Of a DNA stretch of 64,000 nt, positions 10,037 through 21,551 are shown in pieces (positions within the stretch are counted from its first letter, which is position 1; each line of letters begins with the position of its first letter). The notes below the pieces were generated by a model, which saw only the letters and a program-made list of their open reading frames with translations, was not told the DNA's origin and made no database searches. This stretch comes from G963422745 sp965214285. Lineage in GTDB: Bacteria > Actinomycetota > Acidimicrobiia > Acidimicrobiales > Aldehydirespiratoraceae. The stretch is from positions 682,001-746,000 of the forward strand of contig OZ243946.1 of NCBI GenBank assembly GCA_965214285.1, written 5' to 3'. Position numbers and translations under genes: made by a program.

Positions 10037-11770
10037 TCAGCCGCCCGCGGCCAGCAGCGGCACGGCGTCTCGGGCGAGCTGGTCGAGCGGGCCGGGCACG
10101 ATCCCGAAGCCGACGGTGAACGCCACCGTCAGCCCCACGGCCAGCACCGCGGCACGGCCCATGCCGCCGGCGGGCGCTGCTGTTGCGGCGAGGCCGGCCT
10201 CGGCTTCGGCCGTCTCGGACGCGGCGGCGGGCGACGGGCTGCCCAGGTACATCGAGAGCACGATCCGCAGGTACAGGAACGCCGAGATCACGGCGCTGAG
10301 CATGGCCAGCGCGGCCAGCCAGTAGTCGCCGACGTCGGCGGCCGCGCCGATCACCTCGAACTTGGCGACGAAGCCGCTGGTGAACGGCACCCCGGCCTGG
10401 GCCAGCAACAGCACCGTGAATGCCGCGGCCGCCAGCGGCGCACGGACGCCGAGGCCGTCGAGATCGGTCAGCGAGGTGGCCCGGTCGCCGCGACCCGACA
10501 CCAACCCCAGCAGGCCGAAGCTGCCGATCACCATGACCGCATAGGACAGGGCGTAGAAGACGACCGCTGCGATGCCCTCGCCGCCGGCGATCACGCCGAC
10601 CAGGATGAAGCCGGTGTGGGCGATCGAGGAGTAGGCGAGCATGCGCTTGACGTCGTGTTGCACCACTGCCAGCAGCGCGCCGCCGACCAGGCTGAGCGCG
10701 GCCAGGCCCATCAGCGCAGGCCGCCAGTCGTCGCTGTGGGCGGAGAAGGCCAGCACGAACACCCGCAGCAGCGCGGCGACGCCTGCGACCTTCACCGCCG
10801 AGGCCATGAAGGCGACCACCGGGGTCGGCGAGCCCTGGTAGACGTCGGGGGTCCAGGCGTGGAAGGGCACGGCTGCGACCTTGAAGCCCAGGCCGACCAG
10901 CAACAGCGCCAGGCCGGCCGCCAGCAGCGGCGAGTCGGCGAGCGGCGCAGCGGCCAGGAAGTCGGCGATGCCGGCCAGGCTGGTGGTGCCGGTGGCGCCG
11001 TAGGCCATGGCGATGCCATAGAGCAGGAACGCCGAGGCAACCGCCCCCAGCACGAAGTACTTCATGCCGGCCTCGGTGGACTCGCTGCGGCGGGTGTGCA
11101 TGGCGGCCATCACGTAGACGGCGATCGACAGCGTCTCCAGGCCCAGGAAGAGCACGATCAGGTCCGCTGCGCCTGCCATGACCATGCCGCCGGCGGCCGA
11201 GATCAGCATCAGGGCGTACATCTCGGGGCCTTCGAGGCGCTCGCGTCGCAGGTAGCCGTCGAGCAGCAGCGCCACCAGCACCACGCTGACGGCGATCACG
11301 CCTGAGAACACAGCCATGAAGCCGTCGACCGTGAACTGGCCCTCGATGGCCTCGAAGCCGCCGCCGGGACCCAGGCGGTCGTCTGAGAGGCCCCAGAGCG
11401 CGCCGACCGCTGCCAGGCCGAGCCCGGCGGTCAGCGCTGCGTCCAATCCGATGCGCAGCGCAACCGCGCCCAGCGCGGCCAGGATCATCGCCGCTGCGAA
11501 GCCGGCCACCAGCAGCGGCTCGCCGATGTCGTCGCTGACCGACTCCAGCGGGACGCCGCTGCCGGCTGCGGCGGCGGCCAGCCACATGCCGAGCACGCTG
11601 AGCGGCCCGACGGCCATCACGGCCATCGCCTCCGAGCCTGCGGGCAGGCGCTTGATCAGCGAGCGGGCCATCACGATCCCCAGCGCCCCGCCTGCGAGGA
11701 TCATCAGCGGCAGCAGCCCGCCCCAGTCGATCGCCGGCGCGGCTGCGGGGGCGGCCTGGGCGAAGCTCAT
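10037..11770 (-). CDS. nuoN: NADH-quinone oxidoreductase subunit N
   Basis: 577-aa antiporter-like proton-pumping subunit of the complete complex I. Signatures include ADLIVLFLGLETLSIAVYVM with the conserved Glu, GMKYFVLGAVASAFLLYG, HAWTPDVYQGSPTPVVAFM and VKRMLAYSSIAHTGFI. The ATG at 11770 overlaps the nuoM stop (ATGA). The C-terminus includes an Ala-rich loop. Last gene of the 14-gene cluster. Confidence 0.96.
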   Translation of the reverse strand: MSFAQAAPAAAPAIDWGGLLPLMILAGGALGIVMARSLIKRLPAGSEAMAVMAVGPLSVLGMWLAAAAAGSGVPLESVSDDIGEPLLVAGFAAAMILAALGAVALRIGLDAALTAGLGLAAVGALWGLSDDRLGPGGGFEAIEGQFTVDGFMAVFSGVIAVSVVLVALLLDGYLRRERLEGPEMYALMLISAAGGMVMAGAADLIVLFLGLETLSIAVYVMAAMHTRRSESTEAGMKYFVLGAVASAFLLYGIAMAYGATGTTSLAGIADFLAAAPLADSPLLAAGLALLLVGLGFKVAAVPFHAWTPDVYQGSPTPVVAFMASAVKVAGVAALLRVFVLAFSAHSDDWRPALMGLAALSLVGGALLAVVQHDVKRMLAYSSIAHTGFILVGVIAGGEGIAAVVFYALSYAVMVIGSFGLLGLVSGRGDRATSLTDLDGLGVRAPLAAAAFTVLLLAQAGVPFTSGFVAKFEVIGAAADVGDYWLAALAMLSAVISAFLYLRIVLSMYLGSPSPAAASETAEAEAGLAATAAPAGGMGRAAVLAVGLTVAFTVGFGIVPGPLDQLARDAVPLLAAGG

Positions 11771-13473
11771 CGGCGGTCACCGTCCGGCGTGTCGGCGGGG
11801 GCTGCGTGGTCGGGCGCGTCAAAGCCTGCGGCGTGGTCGGCAAAGCCTGCGGCGGCTTGGTCGGCAAGGCCTGCGGCGTCGTGATGCCCGGGCAGATCGT
11901 CGACGCCGAAGCGGGGGGCGAAGTCCGCCACCGGCTCGGAGAAGCCGTCCACATGGTGCTCCACGTGGGCGACCAGGGCATCCACGGCCGGCGCCATGCG
12001 CTCCAGCACCGGCTTGGGGTACACCCCCATGAACACGATGGCGACCAGGAACGGGGCCAGGGTCAGCGCCTCGCGCAGCGTGAGGTCGCGCACCTCGGCG
12101 TGGCGCTCGTCGACGGGGCCCCAGAACACCCGCTGGTAGGCCCACAGCAAGTACACCGCCGCCAGGATCACGCCTGTGGCCGCGGCCAGCGTCCACCAGC
12201 GGTGCGCCGCATAGGCGCCGAGCAGGGTCAGGAACTCGCCGACGAAGCCGTTGAGGCCCGGCAGCCCGACCGACGACAGCATCACCACCATGAAGGCGCC
12301 CGCCAGCAGCGGGGCGGGCTTCTGCAGGCCGCCGAGGCTGTCGATCGCTCGGCTGGCGCAGCGCTGCTGGATCATGGCGACCAGCAGGAACAAGGCGCCC
12401 GTGGACACGCCGTGGTTGACCATCTGCAGCAGGCCACCTTCGATGCCGGTGCTGTTGAGGGCGAACGTGCCGATCACGATAAAGCCCAGATGGGCGACCG
12501 AGGAGTAGGCGACCAGGCGCTTCAGGTCGCGCTGCATGGTCGCCACCACTGCGCCGTAGAGAATCCCGACGGTGCCCAGCGCCACGAGCAGCGGGGCGAA
12601 GTACACGGCCGGCTCGGGGAACAGATAGATGCCGAGGCGCACGAAGCCGTAGGCGCCGAGCTTGAGCATCACCGCGGCCAGGATCACCGAGCCCGCGGTG
12701 GGGGCGTTGGTGTGGGCGTCGGGCAGCCAGGTGTGCAGGCCCACTATCGGCACCTTCACCGCGAAGCCCAGGGCGAAGGCCGCGAAGATCCAGCGGGCCG
12801 CGGTGGTGGGCACGGCCTGCGCCTCGGCCAGGGCGACCAGGTCGAAGCTGACGGCGCTGCCGGTCTCCGCGGCGCTGATGAACGCCGTCGCCAGCACCCC
12901 GACCAGCATCAGCGCCGAGCCGAGCATCGTGAACACGAAGAACTTGGTGGCGGCATAGGCGCGTCTGCCGTGGCCCCAGCGGCCGATCAGGAAGTACATC
13001 GGCACCAGCACGATCTCGAAGAACACGAAGAAGGCGAACAGGTCCAGCGCCAGGAACACGCCCATGCAGCCCGACTGCAGGACCAGCAGCCAGGCGTAGT
13101 AGCCCTTGGGGGAGTGCTCGGCGTCGACGGCGATGATCGAGATCGGGAAGATCGCGGCGCTGAGCACGACCAGCCACAGCGAGATGCCGTCGATCCCCAG
13201 CGTCCAGGAGATGCCCAGGCTCTCGATCCAGGTGGCGTGGTCGACGAACTGGAACTCGTCGGCCCGGCTGAGGTCGAAGTCCAGCATCACCCAGGCGGTC
13301 ATGGCGGCCACCACCGCCGAGACTCCGAAGGCGACCTGGCGGAAGTGCTCGGGCCGCGCCGACGGCAGCGCCAGCAACGCCAACGCGCCCAGCACCGGCA
13401 GGATCACCAGGGCGCTGAGCACCGGGAACGTGGCCGCGGTCGAGTCGGCGGCAGCGATCAGCGCGCCGCTCAT
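11767..13473 (-). CDS. nuoM: NADH-quinone oxidoreductase subunit M
   Basis: 568-aa antiporter-like membrane subunit. FFVFFEIVLVPMYFLIGRWG has the conserved Glu, and LPDAHTNAPTAGSVILAAVM and KRLVAYSSVAHLGFI are family signatures. After the last helix there is a 60-residue His/Asp/Ala tail with repeats such as ADHAAGF, absent from typical NuoM. ATG start overlaps the stop of a 20-codon bridging ORF from nuoL. Its paralogue nuoM2 lacks this tail. Confidence 0.96.
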   Translation of the reverse strand: MSGALIAAADSTAATFPVLSALVILPVLGALALLALPSARPEHFRQVAFGVSAVVAAMTAWVMLDFDLSRADEFQFVDHATWIESLGISWTLGIDGISLWLVVLSAAIFPISIIAVDAEHSPKGYYAWLLVLQSGCMGVFLALDLFAFFVFFEIVLVPMYFLIGRWGHGRRAYAATKFFVFTMLGSALMLVGVLATAFISAAETGSAVSFDLVALAEAQAVPTTAARWIFAAFALGFAVKVPIVGLHTWLPDAHTNAPTAGSVILAAVMLKLGAYGFVRLGIYLFPEPAVYFAPLLVALGTVGILYGAVVATMQRDLKRLVAYSSVAHLGFIVIGTFALNSTGIEGGLLQMVNHGVSTGALFLLVAMIQQRCASRAIDSLGGLQKPAPLLAGAFMVVMLSSVGLPGLNGFVGEFLTLLGAYAAHRWWTLAAATGVILAAVYLLWAYQRVFWGPVDERHAEVRDLTLREALTLAPFLVAIVFMGVYPKPVLERMAPAVDALVAHVEHHVDGFSEPVADFAPRFGVDDLPGHHDAAGLADQAAAGFADHAAGFDAPDHAAPADTPDGDRR

Positions 13474-13528
13474 GGCTGCTGCTCCAGGGGCGGCCTCGGT
13501 CCCTGGGTCTGGCGGTCGGATAGCGCGT

Positions 13529-13532
<4 letters not shown>
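13470..13532 (-). other. bridging mini-ORF between nuoL and nuoM (20 codons)
   Basis: The nuoL stop overlaps an ATG (ATGA at 13532-13529). A 20-codon frame (starts MNALSDRQTQG) ends in a TGA that overlaps the nuoM ATG (ATGA at 13473-13470). The length, 63 nt, is identical to that of the nuoF-nuoG bridge. Coding is not supported by homology; the double overlap suggests translational coupling. Confidence 0.5.
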
Positions 13533-15814
<2,282 letters not shown>

Positions 15815-15817
15815 CGG

Positions 15818-16123
15818 CTAGCCCCTGAGCACCGCGATGTCGTCCGCGGTGGCCTCTGGGCGGCGGCGCATGATCGCCACCACCAGGGCCAGGCCGACCA
15901 CCACCTCCACGGCTGCCACCACCAGCACGAAGAACACCGCCGCCTGCCCGCCGACGTCGTTGAGGTCGGCGCCGAGGGCCACGAAGGCGATGTTGACGGC
16001 GTTGAGCATCAGCTCCACGCACATGAACATCACCAGCGGGTTGCGGCGCACCAGCACGCCGGTGGTGCCGATCGCAAACATCACGACCGACAGCAGCAGG
16101 TACCACGACGAGTCGAGCTCCAT
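15818..16123 (-). CDS. nuoK: NADH-quinone oxidoreductase subunit K
   Basis: 101-aa three-helix membrane subunit. MFMCVELMLNAVNIAFVALG carries the conserved Glu of helix 2, and AAVEVVVGLALVVAIMRRR that of helix 3. The ATG shares its A with the nuoJ stop (TGATG). Length and order are canonical. Confidence 0.96.
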   Translation of the reverse strand: MELDSSWYLLLSVVMFAIGTTGVLVRRNPLVMFMCVELMLNAVNIAFVALGADLNDVGGQAAVFFVLVVAAVEVVVGLALVVAIMRRRPEATADDIAVLRG

Positions 16124-16836
16124 CAGCGCCGTCCCCCCGTGGCTGTGGCTCCGCTTCCGGGACCGGGGCCGGGGCCGGGGCCGGGGCTGGCTTCGGCGTG
16201 GCCGTGGCCTTGGTCAGCTTCGTCGGTTTGGTCGGCGTGGTCGGCGCCTGCGGGGGCGGCCGGGGGCAGTTCCATCGAGGCCGGCTCGAGGTCGGCGAGG
16301 CGGTCGCCGTCTGGGAGCGTCCGGGTGAGCACCACCGCTGCGATCACGGCGATGGTGAGCAGCGCTGCGGTGATCTCGAATGCCAGCACGTAGTCGGTGA
16401 ACAGCACCCGCCCCAGGCGCTCGATGTCGCTGATGCCGGAGTCCAGCGAGCTGTCGAGGCCGCCGGGGTTGCGCGCCCGGGCGGCGATGTCGATGCCACC
16501 GGCTGCGACGGTGATGCCCAGGGCCGCGATGGATGCGCCGATGACGACGGCCAGGGGACGCTGCCCGGCGATCGGCTCGACGCCGAGCTGCTCGGCCCGG
16601 TCGACGCCCAGCAGCATGATCACAAAGAGAAACAGGATGACGATGGCGCCCGCGTAGACGATGATCTGCACCGCGGCCAGGAAGTGGGCGTCGAGGTTGA
16701 CGAACAGCACGGCCACCCCGAACAGGGTCTGAACCAGAAACAGCGCCGAGTGCACCGGCCGTCGGGCCAGCACCACGCCGAGCGACCCGGCCAGCACCAG
16801 CACGGCGCCCGCCACGAAGACCAGCTCGGCGCTCAC
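16123..16836 (-). CDS. nuoJ: NADH-quinone oxidoreductase subunit J
   Basis: 237-aa membrane subunit; five helices with VHSALFLVQTLFGVAVLFVN and AAVQIIVYAGAIVILFLFVI as family marks. The GTG at 16836 overlaps the nuoI stop (GTGA). About 45 residues follow the last helix, ending in a Pro-Gly repeat encoded by a GGGGCC hexanucleotide run (about 16155-16190), which is prone to slippage. Confidence 0.94.
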   Translation of the reverse strand: MSAELVFVAGAVLVLAGSLGVVLARRPVHSALFLVQTLFGVAVLFVNLDAHFLAAVQIIVYAGAIVILFLFVIMLLGVDRAEQLGVEPIAGQRPLAVVIGASIAALGITVAAGGIDIAARARNPGGLDSSLDSGISDIERLGRVLFTDYVLAFEITAALLTIAVIAAVVLTRTLPDGDRLADLEPASMELPPAAPAGADHADQTDEADQGHGHAEASPGPGPGPGPGSGATATGGRR

Positions 16837-17570
16837 GAGCCGGGCTCCCCGGTCTCTGCCGGCTCGGTGCTGCCTGCCGGTTCGGCGGCCGTGTGGTCGC
16901 CGGCGGACGTGTCGCCGTCGGTCTCGGCAGTTGGGTCGCCGGCCTGGCCTGCCTGGCCCTGCTCGGGGGCGCGCACGCCGTAGCCGAGCTCGGCGGTCCA
17001 GCCGACGGTGCCGGAGTAACGATGGTCGCCCGAGGGCGAGGTGGCCCGCATCCAGCCCGAGGTCAGCTCGTCCTCGCCGGGGCGCCAGTCCTCCCAGGCG
17101 AGCATGCGCGGCCGGCCGTCGTCGTCGACCAGCAGCTCGTCCTTGGTGTAGACGGCGTCGCTGCGGTCGGTGAAGGAGAACTCGAACAGCTTGGTCTCGG
17201 TGATCGCCTGGGTCGGGCAGGCCTCCACGCACAGGTCGCAGTGGATGCAGCGCAGGTAGTTGATCTCGTACACCCAGCCGTAGCGCTCGCCCGGCGCGGT
17301 CGGCGCCTCGGGGTCGTTGTCGGCGCCGCGCACGTAGATGCAGTCGGCCGGGCAGACCCCGGCGCAGAGCTCGCAGCCGATGCACTTCTCCATGCCGTCG
17401 GCGTAGCGGTTGAGCACGTGGCGTCCGTGCAGGCGGGCCGGCTTGGGCCGCTTCTCGTCGGGGCTGCCCGCCTTGGCCATGCCGCCCCGGTAGTCGCCGG
17501 TGACGCGGGGCTCGAAGAGCTTGGCGAAGGTCACCGCGAAGCCGCGCACGTAGTCGAGCGGGCTGGTCAA
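16833..17570 (-). CDS. nuoI: NADH-quinone oxidoreductase subunit I (2x[4Fe-4S])
   Basis: 245-aa ferredoxin-like peripheral subunit. Motifs CIGCELCAGVCP and CIHCDLCVEACP bind clusters N6a and N6b. The ATG overlaps the nuoH stop (ATGA). A C-terminal extension rich in Gly, Thr and Glu follows the core fold, a repeated style in this operon. It transfers electrons between NuoG and NuoB. Confidence 0.96.
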   Translation of the reverse strand: MTSPLDYVRGFAVTFAKLFEPRVTGDYRGGMAKAGSPDEKRPKPARLHGRHVLNRYADGMEKCIGCELCAGVCPADCIYVRGADNDPEAPTAPGERYGWVYEINYLRCIHCDLCVEACPTQAITETKLFEFSFTDRSDAVYTKDELLVDDDGRPRMLAWEDWRPGEDELTSGWMRATSPSGDHRYSGTVGWTAELGYGVRAPEQGQAGQAGDPTAETDGDTSAGDHTAAEPAGSTEPAETGEPGS

Positions 17571-18958
17571 CTGCGTCCCCCGATCAGCTCGTCGGCCTCG
17601 TCGCCGGCCTGGCGACCCGCGCTGTGCCCGTCGGCCCCGGCGCCATCGGCGGCCCTGTCCCCCTGGCCGTCGCCGGTGGTGGCGGCGTCGCGCTCGGCGC
17701 GGGCGGCGGCTACGGCGGCGGAGAGCAGCATCGCCATGAGCATGCAGGCCGCCACGAAGCCGACCACAAACAGCGCGGTGCGCAGGTCGCCCCAGCCGCG
17801 GTCGTCACCGAGGCGCAGGCCGGCCAGCATCAGGAACCACGCCAGCGAGAGCGGGATCAGCAGCTTCCAGCCGAGGTCCATGAGCTGGTCGTAGCGGAAG
17901 CGGGGCAGCGTCGCCCGGAACCACACGAAGGCGAACAGGAACAAGAACAGCTTGGCGAAGAACCAGAACACGCCGATCCACCAGCCCTCGGGCGCGAAGA
18001 GCGCCGGCCCGGCCGGGCCGCCCAGGAACAGGGTCACGATGATCGCCGACATGGTGATCGTGTTCATGAACTCGGCCAGGAAGAACAGCGCGAAGCGGAT
18101 CGAGGAGTACTCGGTGTGGAAGCCGCCGACCAGCTCCTGCTCGGCCTCCACCAGATCGAACGGCGGGCGGTTCAGCTCGGCGGTGCCGGCGATCACGAAC
18201 ACCGCGAACGGCACCACCCCGGTGGTGATCAGGTTCCAGTTGGGGATCAGCTCCAGGCCTGCGAATGAGAAGCCCGAGCCGGCCTGGTCGACGACCATGT
18301 CGTGCGTGCCGAGCGAGCCGCTCTGCAGCACCACGGTGGCGGTGGCCAGGCCCAGGGCGGCCTCGTAGGAGACCATCTGCGCCGAGGCCCGCACCGAGCC
18401 CAGCAGCGGGTACTTCGAGCCCGAGCCCCAGCCGGCGAGCATCACGCCGTAGACGGCGATCGACGACATGGCCAGGAACAGCAGCACGCCCACCGGCGGA
18501 TCGGCGACCTGCAGGTACGTGTCGTGGCCGGCGATGCTGACCGTGCCGTCGCCGCCGTTGAAGTCGCCGCCGAGGGGCACGATGGCGAAGATCAAAAACG
18601 CCGGGATCAGCGACAGGTATGGCGCCAGCTTGAACACGAAGCGGTCGGCGTTGGCGGGGACCAGGTCTTCCTTGAAGAACAGCTTGATGCCGTCCGCCAG
18701 GGTCTGCAGGATGCCCCAGGGGCCGGCGATGTTCGGGCCGATGCGGTTCTGCATGTCCGAGATGAGCTTGCGCTCGAACCAGATCATCAGCATCACGGCC
18801 ACCAGCAGGAAGGCGAAGGCGACGCCGGCCTTGAGCAGGGTGATGCCCAGGTCGCCCAGCCAGTCGCCGCCGTAAAGCGGGTCGGCGGCCAGGATCACGC
18901 CCGACAGCCCGCTGGATCCCGTGGGTGCCGTGAGCCCCGCGAGCGCCGCGGCGGTCAC
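17567..18958 (-). CDS. nuoH: NADH-quinone oxidoreductase subunit H
   Basis: 463-aa quinone-chamber subunit. Signatures ISDMQNRIGPNIAGPWG, LAGWGSGSKYPLLGSVRASA and NRPPFDLVEAEQELVGGFHT are diagnostic. GTG start at 18958 overlaps the nuoG stop (GTGA). The C-terminal 50 residues are a charged, Ala/Asp/Gly-rich tail after the last helix, absent from nuoH2. Confidence 0.96.
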   Translation of the reverse strand: MTAAALAGLTAPTGSSGLSGVILAADPLYGGDWLGDLGITLLKAGVAFAFLLVAVMLMIWFERKLISDMQNRIGPNIAGPWGILQTLADGIKLFFKEDLVPANADRFVFKLAPYLSLIPAFLIFAIVPLGGDFNGGDGTVSIAGHDTYLQVADPPVGVLLFLAMSSIAVYGVMLAGWGSGSKYPLLGSVRASAQMVSYEAALGLATATVVLQSGSLGTHDMVVDQAGSGFSFAGLELIPNWNLITTGVVPFAVFVIAGTAELNRPPFDLVEAEQELVGGFHTEYSSIRFALFFLAEFMNTITMSAIIVTLFLGGPAGPALFAPEGWWIGVFWFFAKLFLFLFAFVWFRATLPRFRYDQLMDLGWKLLIPLSLAWFLMLAGLRLGDDRGWGDLRTALFVVGFVAACMLMAMLLSAAVAAARAERDAATTGDGQGDRAADGAGADGHSAGRQAGDEADELIGGRS

Positions 18959-21492
18959 GAGCGCTCCACGCGCACGTCGGTGACCGGCTCGGCGGCGTCG
19001 ATCACGGTGTTGGCCGGCGACCCGGGGGCGGACGCGGCGATCACCGCGGTTCCCATGGGCACGCCGTCGTCTGCGACGACCGGGGTTATCAGCGAGCCCT
19101 TGGCCGAGACCAGCCTGACCACCGCGGAGGGCTTCACGCCGATCTTGGCGAACTCCGCGGGGTGCAGGGCCAGCTCGACCGAGCGTGCCAGGCCTGCGCT
19201 TGAGGCGCTGTGGGCCACCGCCGTGCCGGCGTCGTACATGCGCCGCGAGGCGACCAGGCGCAGCGAGTAGGCGTCGTTGACGGGCAGGTGGCCGCCGGCG
19301 GCTTCGGGCAGGGCGATGTCGCCTCTGCCTTCGAGCAGCACGCCGTCGATGCGCGCCGCGGCCAGGTCGGCCTCGCTCACTGTGGCATGGACATGCGACA
19401 CGGCTCGCAGCTCGGCTCGCAGCGCCTCGGGCGACTCCGCGCCCAGGTCGCTGCCGAGGCGCTCGGCGATCATGGCCGCGATCAGCCAGTCCGGCTGGGC
19501 GGTTCCCGGCGGGGTGACCCGCTGCTCGCAGACGCTGATGCGCCCCTCCAGGTTGGTGAACGTGCCCGAGACCTCGGTGGGCGCAGCGGCGCACAGCACC
19601 ACATCCGCGAAGCGTGTCGCTGAGTCGTTCGGCAGGGTCTCAACGGCGATCACGCAGCCCGCGCCGGTCAGGCCCGCGGTTGCCCTGGCCCGGTCGCGGT
19701 AGTCGTTCAGAGGGTCGGCGCCCAGCAGGATCAGCACGTCGATGCCGCCGTCGGCGGCGGCGGCCAGGATGCCCGCGGTGTCGAGCCCGCGCTCGCTGGG
19801 CACTGCGCCCCAGGCGTCGAGGAGGGCTTGCGAGGCGCTGCTGGTGCGGCCCGGCAGCAGGCCGGGGGACAGCCCGGCATCGAACGCGCCGTGGACGTTG
19901 CCGCGTCGCAGCGCGGAGAGGAACGACACCTCTGCCAGCTCGCTGAGCGCCAGCGCGGCGTCGACGGTGTCCTGGGCGGACTGCGCTGTGGAGTGCCGGC
20001 CGAGCACCACGCTGACCGGTCCTCGCAGCGCCGCCGCGGCGGCCTGCACTGCGGCTGCGTCGAACCCGGCCACAGGCGCGGTAGGCGCAGCCTCGGCCGT
20101 CTCGCCGTCGGCGTTCCGGCCTGGCCCCGCTGGCGGGGCTGCGGCCGCGGCCACCAGGGCAGCGGCCAGCGCGGCGGCCTCGCCGGGCCTCGGATACAGC
20201 GAATGGGCGGCCACATTGCGCAGTCCGGTGCCGTGCGGGGTCAGCTCGATCAGCGTCGCGCCGTCGTGTACCACGGCATGGCGCAGCCGCAGATACAGCG
20301 CCCCGAGGTCTTCCTTGGGGTCGCCGCCCAGCAGCAGGATCGTGCCGCCCGGCGCGCAGGCGCTGTCGATGGTGGCCCGCGGCAGGCCCAGCAACAGCTC
20401 CGGCGGCAACCCGTCGTCGAGCTGGGCGTCGACGTTGTCGGTGCCGATCACCGCCTTGGCCAGCTTGGCCCACCCGTACTGTGCCTCGTTGGTCAGCCGG
20501 GCACCGCCGATCAACCCCACCCGCTCGGGATCGGCGCCTTCGAGGCACTCGCCGACGGCCTGCATGGCCGCGGCCCAGCCCACCGGCGCCAGCTCGCCGG
20601 ACTCGTTGCGCAGCAGCGGCTCGGTGACGCGGGCCTCGCTGTTGAGCGCCTCGAAGGCGAAGCGCTCCTTGTCCGACAGCCAGCCCCAGTTCACCGGGTC
20701 GGCGTCCACGCCCAGCAGGCGCAGCACCTGATTGCGCGACGACTGCACGGCGATCCGCGAGCCCACCGAGTCGACCCAGGCGGTGGAGATCGCCTCGTCG
20801 AGGTCCCAGGGCCGGGCCTTGAAGCGGTAGGGCGCCGCGGTGAGCGCCCCGACCGGGCAGATCTGCACGGTGTTGCCCGAGAAGTACGAGGCGAAAGGCT
20901 CGTCGGGGAAGGTGTTGACCTGGGTGAGGCTGCCGCGGTCCATGAACTGGATCAGCGGGTCGCCCGCCACCTCGTCGGCGAAGCGGGTGCAGCGGTCGCA
21001 GAGGATGCAGCGCTCCCGGTCCAAGAACACGGTGTCGCTGATGGCGATGGGCTTGGCGAAGTGGCGCTTCTCCTCGACGAAACGCGACTCGCCGGGCCCA
21101 TAGGCCATGGTCTGGTCCTGCAGCGGGCACTCGCCTCCCTTGTCGCAGACCGGGCAGTCCAGGGGATGGTTGGCCAGCAGGAACTCGAGTACGCCGTCCT
21201 GGGCCTTGGCGGCGACGTCGCTCTCGGTGCTCACGACCATGCCCTCGGCGACGCTGAGCATGCAGCTCGGCTGAAGCGACGGGCCGCGTCCGCTGTCGAC
21301 CTCCACCAGACACATCCGGCACATCCCCACCGGCGACATGCGCGGGTGGTAGCAAAAGCGCGGGATGTAGACGCCGGCACGCTCGCAGGCCTCGATGAGC
21401 AGCTCGCCGGGCCCGGCCGTGATCTCCGCGCCGTCGACGGTCAGCGACACGGCGGTTTCGGTGTCGGCGTCGGCAGGCTTGGTGTCGCTCAT
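18955..21492 (-). CDS. nuoG: NADH-quinone oxidoreductase subunit G
   Basis: 845-aa peripheral subunit of the NADH dehydrogenase module. The N-terminal 2Fe-2S domain has CYHPRMSPVGMCRMCLVEVD; a His/Cys cluster follows (NHPLDCPVCDKGGECPLQDQ), then CILCDRCTRFADEVAG for 4Fe-4S binding, then a molybdopterin-oxidoreductase-like domain from about residue 220. The ATG at 21492 overlaps the stop of a 20-codon bridging ORF whose first residues (MTDTKP) resemble this protein's own start (MSDTKP). Confidence 0.96.
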   Translation of the reverse strand: MSDTKPADADTETAVSLTVDGAEITAGPGELLIEACERAGVYIPRFCYHPRMSPVGMCRMCLVEVDSGRGPSLQPSCMLSVAEGMVVSTESDVAAKAQDGVLEFLLANHPLDCPVCDKGGECPLQDQTMAYGPGESRFVEEKRHFAKPIAISDTVFLDRERCILCDRCTRFADEVAGDPLIQFMDRGSLTQVNTFPDEPFASYFSGNTVQICPVGALTAAPYRFKARPWDLDEAISTAWVDSVGSRIAVQSSRNQVLRLLGVDADPVNWGWLSDKERFAFEALNSEARVTEPLLRNESGELAPVGWAAAMQAVGECLEGADPERVGLIGGARLTNEAQYGWAKLAKAVIGTDNVDAQLDDGLPPELLLGLPRATIDSACAPGGTILLLGGDPKEDLGALYLRLRHAVVHDGATLIELTPHGTGLRNVAAHSLYPRPGEAAALAAALVAAAAAPPAGPGRNADGETAEAAPTAPVAGFDAAAVQAAAAALRGPVSVVLGRHSTAQSAQDTVDAALALSELAEVSFLSALRRGNVHGAFDAGLSPGLLPGRTSSASQALLDAWGAVPSERGLDTAGILAAAADGGIDVLILLGADPLNDYRDRARATAGLTGAGCVIAVETLPNDSATRFADVVLCAAAPTEVSGTFTNLEGRISVCEQRVTPPGTAQPDWLIAAMIAERLGSDLGAESPEALRAELRAVSHVHATVSEADLAAARIDGVLLEGRGDIALPEAAGGHLPVNDAYSLRLVASRRMYDAGTAVAHSASSAGLARSVELALHPAEFAKIGVKPSAVVRLVSAKGSLITPVVADDGVPMGTAVIAASAPGSPANTVIDAAEPVTDVRVERS

Positions 21493-21551
21493 GACGCGTG
21501 CGCCCCTGCGGGTGCGGCCTCGGCAACGGGTGTGGGCTTGGTGTCGGTCAT
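21489..21551 (-). other. bridging mini-ORF between nuoF and nuoG, resembling a duplicated nuoG start
   Basis: The ATG at 21551 overlaps the nuoF stop (ATGA); the TGA at 21489 overlaps the nuoG ATG (ATGA). The 20-codon product begins MTDTKP and the NuoG product begins MSDTKP, so the bridge appears to have arisen by tandem duplication of the translation-start region. No domain is recognisable. Confidence 0.5.
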
